DNA of 64,000 bases from Maylandia zebra (Eukaryota > Chordata > Actinopteri > Cichliformes > Cichlidae), in assembly GCF_041146795.1 (NCBI RefSeq), contig NC_135172.1:41994123-42058122 (forward strand). The letters run 5' to 3'. Shown one piece after another: positions 55,602-64,000 of this stretch; position 1 is the stretch's first letter; every line of letters starts with the position of its first letter. The position numbers and the translations under genes were made by a program. Under the pieces are notes generated by a model. That model made no database searches, was not told the DNA's origin, and saw only the letters and a program-made list of their open reading frames with translations.

Positions 55602-58600
55602 GATCACTGTCATTTGGGGGGTTATAAGCAAACACTGTCTGCCTCTCCTCCACCTAGAATGACTGAATATGAAGCTTCAGCTTCTTCAGCAGCTATACCG
55701 GGGGTTATTCCACCATCTCCACCCAGTGTGAAAAAAGTAAAGTCAGGCTTAAAATAGCTCAAAAAGCAGAGCAAAAGCAGCTCCTTGCAATGAAGAGAAA
55801 GGTATTCATATATGAGGAAAGGGAATAGAGCTGAGATGAGAGAGAGGGGGAAGGAGGAGAAGAAGTGAAACCCAGCAGAGGCTCGGTATTGTGCTGCTAA
55901 TGCAGTCCAGGCTTGGATAATCCAACAAAGGTTACTGTGGAGACCAACAATGAGGGTCCAAGGGGCCCCCGACCACCGAGACGGGACAGGCAAGGAGGGA
56001 GGAGACGGATGGGGGGAGGAGAAGAAATCAAAATCTACATCTCAAACTGTCTGAGCCTGATTTCAGTTTTAAAGTCTGTAAGATTCCTGTTTGTTGATCT
56101 GAAAACGCACCACTTCCTGTGCAGGGGAAGGCTTTTTCCTGAGAAAGGAGTGACACAACTACTGGTTTCAAGCTTTAGTCACTGCTGAGTGAGACCATGG
56201 AAAGTTGTGGTTTAGTTTTTCTCTGCTGCAGTACTGAAGACTGATTGTAACTGTAAACTGACTGAAATCAGTCTACGTGGGTGAAAGAGCAACACATTTC
56301 CCAAAAATGCTGCTTCTGCAACTACTGGAGGTGGACTCAGTCAGCCCTCTGCATGTCCTTTTGACTCAAACATGATCGTGATTTATTAAATATCCGCCAC
56401 ATTTGAGCATTTTATTTATTTAATGAGTAGTATGCTCAACAGTCGCCCCCTGCAGGGTGAAATAGTGCAAGTGTAAGTCGCTCCCATGTCGGCATCACTT
56501 TTCACATCCTGAAGCTACAGGTAGCCGATACTGCTGACGCTGCCTTAACTCACCATAATCGGCTAATTGGCTTTTACTTGTGCCATAAAACCAATCAGAT
56601 AGTTCTGTAGGCGGGATAAACCTTCTGGGATTGGTTATAACATCAGGTTTTTTCTTTCGTTTCTTTTTCTGTAATCTTAAATGATGGTTTGGTAATTAAG
56701 TTTAACACAAGGTTACGAGATTTAAAACAGACTTATTTACCATGTTCTTTTTTCAGGCCCAACAGCTGAACATAAGTGAATATGTAAAGCAAAGGTGAAT
56801 CAAGTACAGTCGGTAAAGCATCAGAAGATCAAAATGAAATCATGAAAACCAAAAGGAAACTGAGCCGTGGCAGTCTGAAGTTCAGGAGAATGAAAAAGGA
56901 GGAATTTGTCTGAAGTTAACGGTCAGCACTTGCTGGCTTTTCTTGTAGTTAGTCAATGCATGAGAAAATATCACCGTGACGTCTTTGAGCTTTAAATGCG
57001 TCTTCATTGGCTCTCTTGCTTAAAATGACTGACCTTCAGCTGTGTGAACACTCAGTTTTCTCTCTCAGAGAAAAAAGAGCCTCAGAATGAATCCAGCAGC
57101 AGTTTGAGCGTCAGTGTAAACAAGGCTTTCTGGATTGTCTTTGCTGCGTTTGATTCGTTTCCTCTGTGCTCAGACCTTTTCGGCGACCATGAAGCTGTTA
57201 CGTATTTATTTATTTATTTGTTTTTGGCCGCTGACCCACGGCCTCCACGCTCCCTCGTCCGTCCTCTCCTCTGCTCTCCAGATGCCGCCTCACAGATGGA
57301 CGACATGCACAACGCTCGGCTGAATTTTATTTATTTGACTCGGACACACAGTTTACAGGAATGCAAGTAAACAGTTCCAAGGTCAGGTTAACCTTTTGGA
57401 TCTCCAGTCTGGTCTTGATTTTACTTTTTATCAGCATTTATCTGTTTATATTTATCCGCCATTACTATTAACAGGTTTAAATCTCAAATTTCAAGGACCC
57501 CAGAATTCATTTGGTGAGGCTGGTTGGTTTATTTGTATTTTATTTTACTGTTGGGTCTAAAACTCTAATTATACTTCTTTATTACATTTTCTGAAACCGT
57601 GATCTTGCATGCACCATCAGCGCAACATTTATTGGATATTCAAATAAGATAAACGAGTATTCTACACGACTATTTCTAGTGTGGAAATATAGATTTTACT
57701 CATGTTTTACCACAGACCCCAAAGCGTTAGCCAAGTCTCGTTATGAAGGGTGTTTTGAAAACTGCATATGAAACCGCACACACATTCCAGACTCCAAAAG
57801 GGCATCCATACAGGGTGTGACCAGCAGCAGAGACCATGGAAAGTCAACAACATGCAGCAACGACAGGCGTAATAACCAGTTAGTGACATGTAGTGGGCGG
57901 GTCCTGCATTAAACATTTCTCTATTTGAAGGTGAGCCATGAAAATGCCAACCAATGACAGCAGATGATTCTGTTAACTGACATATGACACTATAGTAAAT
58001 CAAGTATAGGGTTACCTAGGTTACCTGGAATCACCGCCAGCAACAAAGCGATATGTGATGAGGAAATTGCCTCCTGTGTAAACGCTACTTGATAAGGACC
58101 ATCATTTACGAAATGATCTTTGTGTTTAATTCAGTATGACCTGATACTAACACCTGAGGCCAGAAAACATCAGGAAAGTGTCTACTGAGGTCACAAAGGG
58201 AGGAAGATGAGGCCCGGTTTCCCACAGACTTCTACAGGACTGAAGTCTTTCTGTGACCGCAGGGATCGCCCCCTGGTGGCCTTTCAAAGGAATGCAGAGT
58301 TAAGGCACCTCTGTCACTTTACAGATCTGGAAGCTACATCAATCTTCGACATTGTATATGTTTTTACTAGAATCCAAACTAAATAGTATCTGTAGCTTTA
58401 ACCCCATCAAAAATATGATTTTCAGACTTCTAAGAAAGCCACCAGGCACGTCCCAGACAGCAAATCTCATTCTTTTTCACCGCTGCCTGTTTATAAGTCA
58501 GCCACTGCTAGGAGGGAAAAATAGTTAGGCCGTTTTGAGCAAACAAATCTAAGATACTGAAACTAAACTATTAACAGAGAGACAGCTCTGAATCCCACCT

Positions 58601-61045
58601 CTGAAAAGAGCCACTCAGAGTCTCACACGACTCATTACAAACAGAGTGTGTGTGTGTGTAAATATTTAGCAGCTCTTACTCAGGCGTGCATATCTGTAAC
58701 AACGTTAGTGCATGTTTGAACATGCAAGAGTGCAAACTGTCAACGAGAGCACTTCATTGTGCAAGTCTGTACATATTTGACTGCATTAAGACTGCGCAAT
58801 GTGGGAAATTCACGAGTATGAGATACAGACAGACTTTGTTTAAAATGTAAACACATACTGATCCTGTGTAACTACATGCAGTTAACATCGAATAAAAGAG
58901 ATGCTGAGCCAGTCTGCTGAGACGAACAGACCAACTGTAGCCCAAATTTGACTTGAGAAACAGCAGGAAAGAGCAGTTTTAGGGAGCTAAGCTATGCTTA
59001 CTGCTGCTAATTTTAGTGGTTCAGCTTGAAAAGCTGCAGTTCCTCCCCACAGACTGTTAAAAAGTCCAACTTTATAGCACAAATAAACATGTTCACAGCA
59101 GGTTTCTCTCTTTAAGTAGGACTGCACAGCGTTTTTATCCCTTTTCCTCTATCCACACATGTTCAGAAAACATCCTGCACATTTTTAAAGCCTCTTTTTT
59201 TTGTTTGAGATTATTTCCTATAGCTGGTTTTCATGTAACTGTCTACTTGAGCTACAGCCAAAGGGGAAAACTGCAGTTCACCACAAGGCCAAAAGCAATA
59301 CAGATTTTTGTTGAATGATGAAAACTATTATAAATAAGAGGAAATGCTGCTACAATTAAGGCTGCAAAACTTCTGAAACTGGCTGAAGGTGATTGTTGGC
59401 CATTTTAAAAATACAGACCTACCAGAAAAAGTATTTTCAGACAACAAAGCCATCCTAATAACACTTAACAGCAGGTTTAAAGGTCACTTGGACAGAAATA
59501 AGGGTGCATGAGAGTCAGAAGATTATAATATAACGCCAAATCAGCCTTCTGTTGTGTATTCAAATGAAATAAAGACGACCTTCACATGCTAAATGCCTCT
59601 CAGCTCTATGAATGTGGTGCACACAAACAAACTCTTTGTCCCTGTTTTAGTTTGCTGCAGTCTGCCCACCTGCTCCAAAACACATGTTGGTGTCTTTGGA
59701 TAGTTTCTTCCTTCATCAGCTGTACGATGGGTGATTTTAACTCTTCACCTGGATACTAGAGCCATGATTTGATGTTCCACCCTCTTGTACAATTTTGGTC
59801 ACTTCTGGCTCCACACAAACAAAATGCTAAAGTTCAAAACAAACCGTCTGCGTGTGTTTCGTTCACTCACCCTGAAGCTATGAGCGCTCTGGACTGAGCC
59901 ATGGCAATCCTCTGCAACGCCGGTCTGCTCAGGCCGGCTAAGCTTGATCGCTGTGGTAAAGGCGCGTGGCACACTGTCGCTGCGGATGATGCTGACCGCT
60001 GCGGCTTCATCACCACCGGTGATGGAGTTGGCACAGGAGAAGGAGGCGTGGTTACGCTGCTGGCAGGGGTGATCAGAGTGGCGGTTGGCACCGAGTCGCT
60101 GGCTGAAGATGAGGAATGCTTGGGTGGAACGGACGGAGGGTTCGGGTTGGATGTGGGGGGCTGAGGTGGCGGGAGCGACGGCGGAGGCGGCCTGCTGGAA
60201 GACACGGAGATCCTCATGGAGGAGGTGCCAGCGGTGAGGGCGGCGAGAGACTGAGCGAAGAGCTGGGCGTTCACCCTCTGGGAGGCGGTGTTCTTGGAGA
60301 TGGCGAGGCCGTGCGGCAGCGTCTGATAGTAGCTGGAGTTGGCGTTCTGCTGCTGTCCCCGTCCCAGGGTGGCTGATTTCGATGGACTTAGTGATTTAGA
60401 GGGGGGTGGCGCTGAGTTCTTGGGTCGCTGCATGGTTAAAGATCGTCTTCCCAGAGTCTGTATTCCTCCTCCTGTATTGGCCTTCACACTGAGGACCAGC
60501 ATGCACTGCTGGCAAGAACAAGGCTGGCCTAATGCTGTGGCTGGCAATCCTCCATTAGGGTAGACAGAGCTTCCGACCCCCATGCTGGCTCCTGACACCC
60601 CAACGCCCAGCAAGGCCCCAGTCAGGCCTCCGCTCGCGCCTACACCTCCTCCTTTAGGTACAGGGAGCGGACCGGACACTATGGGGTAAGCCATGTCAGC
60701 ACGCCGCTGGATCCTCCGACACCTCTGGCTCTGTCTGTTCACCTGCAGGAAGACAGAAAAATGAATTTTCAGAAATAAAGAAATAAAGATCGCATCCTGC
60801 AAGAAAGGTTCAGGGTGCACATGAACAAACCTGCGTCATGTTCTGAAAATCAATGAGGTAGCAGAAGCCGAGCGGCGTCAGGTCGAGGCAGGGCTGCTGA
60901 CGACTGTGGGCGCTCTCGATGGCGATGGCCACCTCCATGTCATACGGCGTCCATGTGCCTGCGTCGTTTTCCCACTCCCACTGCCAACCTTGACCCGGGC
61001 CCGAGGCTGGATCATAAAAACTCCTCCGTACCGGACGGATGGTTC
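46849..61045 (-). CDS. dtx4: Deltex-4 E3 ubiquitin ligase, 3' ten coding exons (5' partial)
   Basis: Deltex proteins bind Notch and act as RING-DTC E3 ligases that can also handle ADP-ribosylated ubiquitin. Exons: 60831-61045, 59871-60742, 49449-49510, 48709-48870, 48534-48595, 48279-48445, 48043-48196, 47859-47948, 47071-47169, 46849-46980. All have GT-AG junctions and consistent phases, giving 670 visible residues. In order: second WWE domain ([42 protein letters not shown]), a long Pro/Ser linker with CSCQQC, then [30 protein letters not shown], a RING (CTIC...CGHQYH...CPTC) and the DTC domain ([32 protein letters not shown]). Sequence choices fit DTX4 better than DTX1. Exon 1 with the first WWE is above 64000. 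The final residues are [10 protein letters not shown]. Confidence 0.95.
47071..47169 (-). CDS. dtx4: dtx4 DTC exon 3
   Basis: 99 nt, phase 0, encoding [20 protein letters not shown] and the [12 protein letters not shown] segment. Acceptor CTCTCAG, donor GAG|GTAACT. Confidence 0.95.
47330..47576 (+). repeat. SINE-like element with L2-type 3' tail
   Basis: It ends TAAAGCGCTTTGGGGTCC...GAAAGCGCTATACAAAT, the conserved 3' tail shared by fish L2-type LINEs and V-SINEs. The 5' part (GGTGGCGCCAGTGTCCGGCA) is a common cichlid-type repeat, and its first 35 bases form a near-perfect palindrome (47352-47386). It lies in a dtx4 intron. Confidence 0.65.
47859..47948 (-). CDS. dtx4: dtx4 DTC exon 2
   Basis: 90 nt, phase 0, encoding [20 protein letters not shown]. 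The ARGFPRH stretch contributes to the NAD+/ADP-ribose pocket in Deltex DTC domains. Confidence 0.95.
48043..48196 (-). CDS. dtx4: dtx4 exon: end of RING, start of DTC
   Basis: 154 nt encoding [11 protein letters not shown] (last RING ligands) and [18 protein letters not shown]. Acceptor CTTCAG, donor TTCAG|GTACCT. Confidence 0.95.
48279..48445 (-). CDS. dtx4: dtx4 RING exon
   Basis: 167 nt encoding DCTICMEPL through [16 protein letters not shown]. It holds the first zinc ligands and the CGHQYHFQC cluster. Acceptor TTCCCAG, donor GCAG|GTTAGA. Confidence 0.94.
48534..48595 (-). CDS. dtx4: dtx4 exon preceding the RING
   Basis: 62 nt encoding [20 protein letters not shown]. Acceptor ACGCAG, donor GAG|GTGAGA. 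Confidence 0.93.
48709..48870 (-). CDS. dtx4: dtx4 exon (proline-rich conserved block)
   Basis: 162 nt encoding [18 protein letters not shown] and [15 protein letters not shown], then KTTKKQARK. Acceptor TTTCAG, donor AAAG|GTACGC. Confidence 0.93.
48950..49190 (+). repeat. Dispersed fish repeat, copy 2
   Basis: TTCAATTCAATTTTATTTAT, CACAACAACAGTCGCCTCAA, CCTTTTAACAGGAAGAACC and CTGCTGCGACCGGTTGGGGT match copy 1 at 42928 in order and orientation. This copy is better preserved and longer. Confidence 0.7.
49449..49510 (-). CDS. dtx4: dtx4 small exon ([11 protein letters not shown])
   Basis: 62 nt with acceptor CTGCAG and donor CCG|GTAAGA. It encodes a Deltex-specific conserved motif. The upstream intron is 10.4 kb and carries a tRNA-Tyr gene. 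Confidence 0.92.
49511..51295. other. dtx4 10.4-kb intron, first part
   Basis: No additional exon was recognised. Open frames at 49429-49937 and 50922-51294 lack family resemblance. Confidence 0.5.
51296..51383 (-). tRNA. tRNA-Tyr (GTA), intron-containing, copy 2
   Basis: 88 nt, identical base for base to the gene at 43477-43564, including the 15-nt intron. Flanks differ beyond a few bases. A TTTT terminator on the minus strand lies at 51283-51286, ten bases downstream. It sits within the dtx4 intron on the gene's own strand. Confidence 0.97.
51384..55522. other. dtx4 intron, middle part
   Basis: No exon or named repeat was recognised. The 187-codon plus frame at 52534-53097 was rejected as chance. 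53.65-53.98 kb is C-rich and low in repeats. Confidence 0.5.
55523..55597. repeat. (CA)n microsatellite
   Basis: About 37 uninterrupted CA units in the dtx4 intron; a short GT run lies nearby at 55384-55401. Confidence 0.97.
55598..59870. other. dtx4 intron, last part
   Basis: It contains a dispersed repeat at about 58090-58300 and a CTCF-like core at 56443-56456. No exon was recognised. Confidence 0.5.
58090..58300 (-). repeat. Dispersed repeat with CTCF-like core, second copy
   Basis: On the minus strand GGCCACCAGGGGGCGATCC is followed by GACTTCAGTCCTGTAGAAGT and later a degraded AAATGATGGTCC block. It is the same family as 17260-17460, in opposite orientation. Confidence 0.55.
59871..60742 (-). 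CDS. dtx4: dtx4 large linker exon
   Basis: 872 nt, starting [20 protein letters not shown] and ending [16 protein letters not shown]. It is longer and more Gly/Pro/Ser-rich than the human DTX4 linker. It keeps the [14 protein letters not shown] Cys motif and contains poly-Pro stretches near [13 protein letters not shown] that could bind SH3 or WW domains. Confidence 0.9.
60831..61045 (-). CDS. dtx4: dtx4 exon encoding the second WWE domain
   Basis: 215 nt with acceptor TTTTAG and donor CAG|GTTTGT. It begins in phase 1, so an upstream exon ending in G is required. Encodes [12 protein letters not shown] to FQNMTQ. The ATG at 61118 lies in the intron and is not used. Confidence 0.93.
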
Positions 61046-64000
61046 CTAAAAGACACAAACAAAACTCTGGGTCAATTTCAGCCTCTTTGTCCTGAGGACA
61101 GCTAAGTAAAGATGCCACGCAGAGATGCAGAGTTTAAATGTCCACATAAGAACCTCTGTTCGATCCAGGAGATGCAAATCCCTTTGGATCAGGAGGGTCA
61201 AATCTGTGCTACCTGCTGTGATGATCACTTGTGAGTAAAGAAGCAACCAAAAGCAAAACAAAGCTAGAGGAATTATGAGATCACAGATCTCAGGCCTCCT
61301 AGGCGAGGCATGTCCGAGTGAGGGCAGACCAGGACAGACACTGGATTAATAATGTCTCTCAGCTGGAGCAGGAAAACCTTGGTGACCCACCAGAAGAACT
61401 GGAGTATGGTGGTCTGGGTGAGGGAGGCAAAGGTTAAAATATCAATACTACAGTCTAAATATCAGGTGTGTGGCTACATGTTGGTGACCTTTTCCTGGAT
61501 TCTGGCTCCACTGACAGGTGAGTCATGACTGGTAATGGGCGTGGGTGGCATGTTGAACCTCACCTCGTCAATTAACATCACATTTAGGAGGTCAATTGAA
61601 ATGAATGAGAACATGTATGCAAGCTCGTAAATGTAAAAAGACAGAAAACAAAAACGTGTCTGTGGGTGAGAAAGGCTCGGATACGTGAGAGAAAAATAAA
61701 TGGATGAGGTTACTAAGTTCATATGAAATATTAGATTTTTATAAATGTCTTTGCAAAAATTAAAAAAACCAAAACCCTCAAAGCCAACAGAGCCGGTCAC
61801 TTGTCTTAGATTTACTTTGCTTCACTTCTGGCCGTGCTGCTCCTGTGCGGGTGTTTCATGGTGGGCGACTAATAGGGGCGGAGTTTCTAACACAAGTAAC
61901 ACAAACACAATTATATGATTTAGTCAATCTCAACAACCACTGGCAATAAATAATCACGCTTTAACATATTTCATATTTGCCTGAGTTAGAAATCTGAAGG
62001 TATTTACATCGTAGAAAATCTTAATTTTAATGAACTGCCCTAACTTTTCAACCTCACACGAACTAACGGTCAGCACAGATGGTTGTAAAACACTTAGGAG
62101 ACTCTGCACATCTCGGAGGAGTAACTGTTGTTGTAAACAGAACAGCACAGCAGACCCAAAACCCAACAAAGAAAGTCATGAAAACTCCAATAAAGATATG
62201 AAAAAAAGTGAAAAGAGAAAGCAGAGAGATTTGCCTCGAGTCTGATCACATGAGCTGAACTAAATCTGTGGGGAGGATTGATTTAGATGTATCCCGATTC
62301 CACCCCGAGAGATATGATCTTGTGGCCTGATCGGCCACCCCTAAGTGAATAATAATCTAATTTCCCATTAATAGGCAGCATGCCTGCAGAAAGAGCAGAG
62401 ACGCTGAGAGGAACTGAAAAGGGCAACAACTGATGGCTCCATGATGCAGCCTCTCGAGCTGCATGCATGATTTTCATTAAAATACTTCGATGAGTTTCCA
62501 CCACAACAGCTCCACAAAGGGGACGGGAGAGTCCTCTTCTGACAATCACATGCTCGTATTGCTGCGTTTTCACTTTCAGTCTAACACAGCGCTGACAGTC
62601 TGCTAAACAGTCAAAAGATTTTTTTAAATACCACAAGAAATACTCAGAACAGTGTTTCTCTGTCTCCCCGTGGGGCCGAGGGATGGCAGGAGGCTCCCTA
62701 AGCCAACCAACCAGAAACTACCACCGTCTCCAGGGGAACGGGCTATTCAGTCAAAGCCAGGGCAAGAGCAGGAGGGCATATGTGTGAGAGGCTGTTATAA
62801 AGAGGTTATACTGGCAGAGTGGCATAAGCACACAAACCTAAAAAAACACCAAAGGAGGTGAAGAAACAGAGACAGGGCGAATGATCGAACTGAGATATCA
62901 AACTCTGCTTTGTGCCTGGAGATGTGCAGGAGTTCACAAGAACATCGTCAGTGTGTGGGAGAGAGGAGAAACGGTGCTTCCCCTCCTCCTCCTCCTCCTT
63001 CACACTCTGTTGAATGGACAGCACAGCAGGGAGCACTTGACCTGCTGATTACCATGAGAAACGTAATTTCTCTCTTTCGAACTGCAGAGAGAACAAGTTC
63101 ATTCAGCCTGAGACAAACGGCAGACTGAGGCCGACCCTCACCGCTGTCTGTCTGTCCTTCGTGATGTTCGCCCACCGTGACAGCAAAATGTGAAATCTGG
63201 CCAGACATTTCCTAAATTTAGAGGCAGAGAGATCCAAAAAGGTCTTAATGTGAGGTATGACCCCGACCAAGATGAGAGCGAGAATTTAAAGTTCAGTCAC
63301 GACTTGTTGGTGTTTTCTGGTGAGAAGAACCTGCAAAACGCTCAAGCAGCTGTTCATTTGTGGTTAGAGCTGCGTCAAACCCAGAAAACACCAAAAACAC
63401 ATATAATACGAACCCTTTAGCAAGTACAGACATAGCTACCGCCATTAGATCCCCCGCCGCTAATGCACTCAAAGTAAACACAGGACAGATCAGGGCTGTT
63501 CTGAACAGATTGGCTCGTTGTCACTGATGCTCAAACCAGATCGCTGATTCAAATCTGATCTCTGATCAAAATACTGGATTAGTGCATACCTACACAGAAC
63601 ACCACACTCTGTACACGAAAGCAGGAGGAGGAGGCATTGTGGGAAAAGGATTCGCTGTACTGCATCTGTGTACTTTGTGTGTAGTTACAGCTTAATCTGT
63701 GCTGGACTCCCACTCAGCAGGCCAAGGTCTTATCACAGAGAAGACGAGCTGCCCTTTGTTTCTGAACACAGTATCAACATCTGAAAGGTTTCCGAGTGCA
63801 TACCGATCTTTTCCTGCATATCACACGGCCTTGACAGCTCATTTCCAGATAACTGCGAAAGTCACATGAGGCCTTTTTTGCACTGCGGCCCTAATGTTTC
63901 CTGACGTCCGAGTCTCGTCCGATCTGGGAGCATCTTCATATCCAATGTTGTTCATAGAAAACATAATCTTAATTACGCATTTACAGCGATTATTACTTAA
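61046..64000. other. dtx4 5' intron sequence
   Basis: No first-WWE exon (expected motif like VVWEWLNEHGRWRPY) was found on the minus strand, so exon 1 lies beyond the window. No other gene or named repeat was recognised. Confidence 0.55.

Noticed and set aside
59901-60563. Several plus-strand open frames
   Set aside because: Shadows of the Gly/Pro-rich dtx4 linker exon.
61046-64000. Possible dtx4 exon 1 (first WWE domain)
   Set aside because: Looked for a minus-strand segment like VVWEWLNEHGRWRPY and found none; assumed to lie beyond the window.

Overview
This is a ray-finned fish (teleost) nuclear window. The evidence is vertebrate genes with short GT-AG exons and large introns, a canonical tRNA-Glu and intron-bearing tRNA-Tyr genes, a B30.2-type TRIM gene, and a typical teleost repeat load: Tc1/mariner relics, hAT-like MITEs, Rex3-like and R4/Rex6-like LINEs, and CA and GA microsatellites. 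The repeats resemble those of percomorph or cichlid-type genomes, but I cannot name a species. There are no operons, CRISPR arrays or prokaryotic features, and I saw no retrovirus or LTR element.

All five protein genes lie on the minus strand. From high to low coordinate: (1) the 3' ten coding exons of dtx4, a Deltex E3 ubiquitin ligase, 46849-61045, whose first exon lies beyond the window; (2) smim26, 41503-42310, a two-exon mitochondrial microprotein; (3) a TRIM-family gene, 37622-38935, with its coding sequence in one exon, which has RING, coiled-coil and PRY-SPRY parts but no B-box, and a hydrophobic stretch in its place; (4) dtd1, 24451-35866, a complete five-exon D-aminoacyl-tRNA deacylase; (5) the first two coding exons of slc24a3, a K+-dependent Na+/Ca2+ exchanger, 7515-13477, with the rest lying below coordinate 1. 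The block dtd1-smim26-slc24a3 matches human 20p11.23. dtx4 and the TRIM gene are not neighbours of that block in human.

Three tRNA genes were found. A tRNA-Glu(CTC) on the plus strand and a tRNA-Tyr(GTA) on the minus strand lie side by side at 43.2-43.6 kb. A second tRNA-Tyr, identical including its 15-nt intron, lies inside a 10.4-kb dtx4 intron at 51.3 kb.

The non-coding remainder is a layered transposon graveyard. The clearest case is a 1107-bp hAT-type MITE (573-1679) with a perfect 8-bp target duplication, inserted into a decayed Rex3-like LINE. Two pieces of another hAT-type MITE sit inside two different Tc1 relics. Candidate regulatory sites include a perfect DR1 nuclear-receptor element in dtd1 intron 3, ETS and YY1-like sites at the dtd1 and smim26 promoters, and several CTCF-like cores, at least two of them carried by a dispersed repeat.

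I found no convincing previously undescribed multi-gene system. The best leads are the B-box-less TRIM, a 24-bp perfect hairpin at 19.45 kb, the nested MITEs and the twin intron-bearing tRNA-Tyr genes. All calls come from reading the sequence and remembered family sequences; no database search was run.
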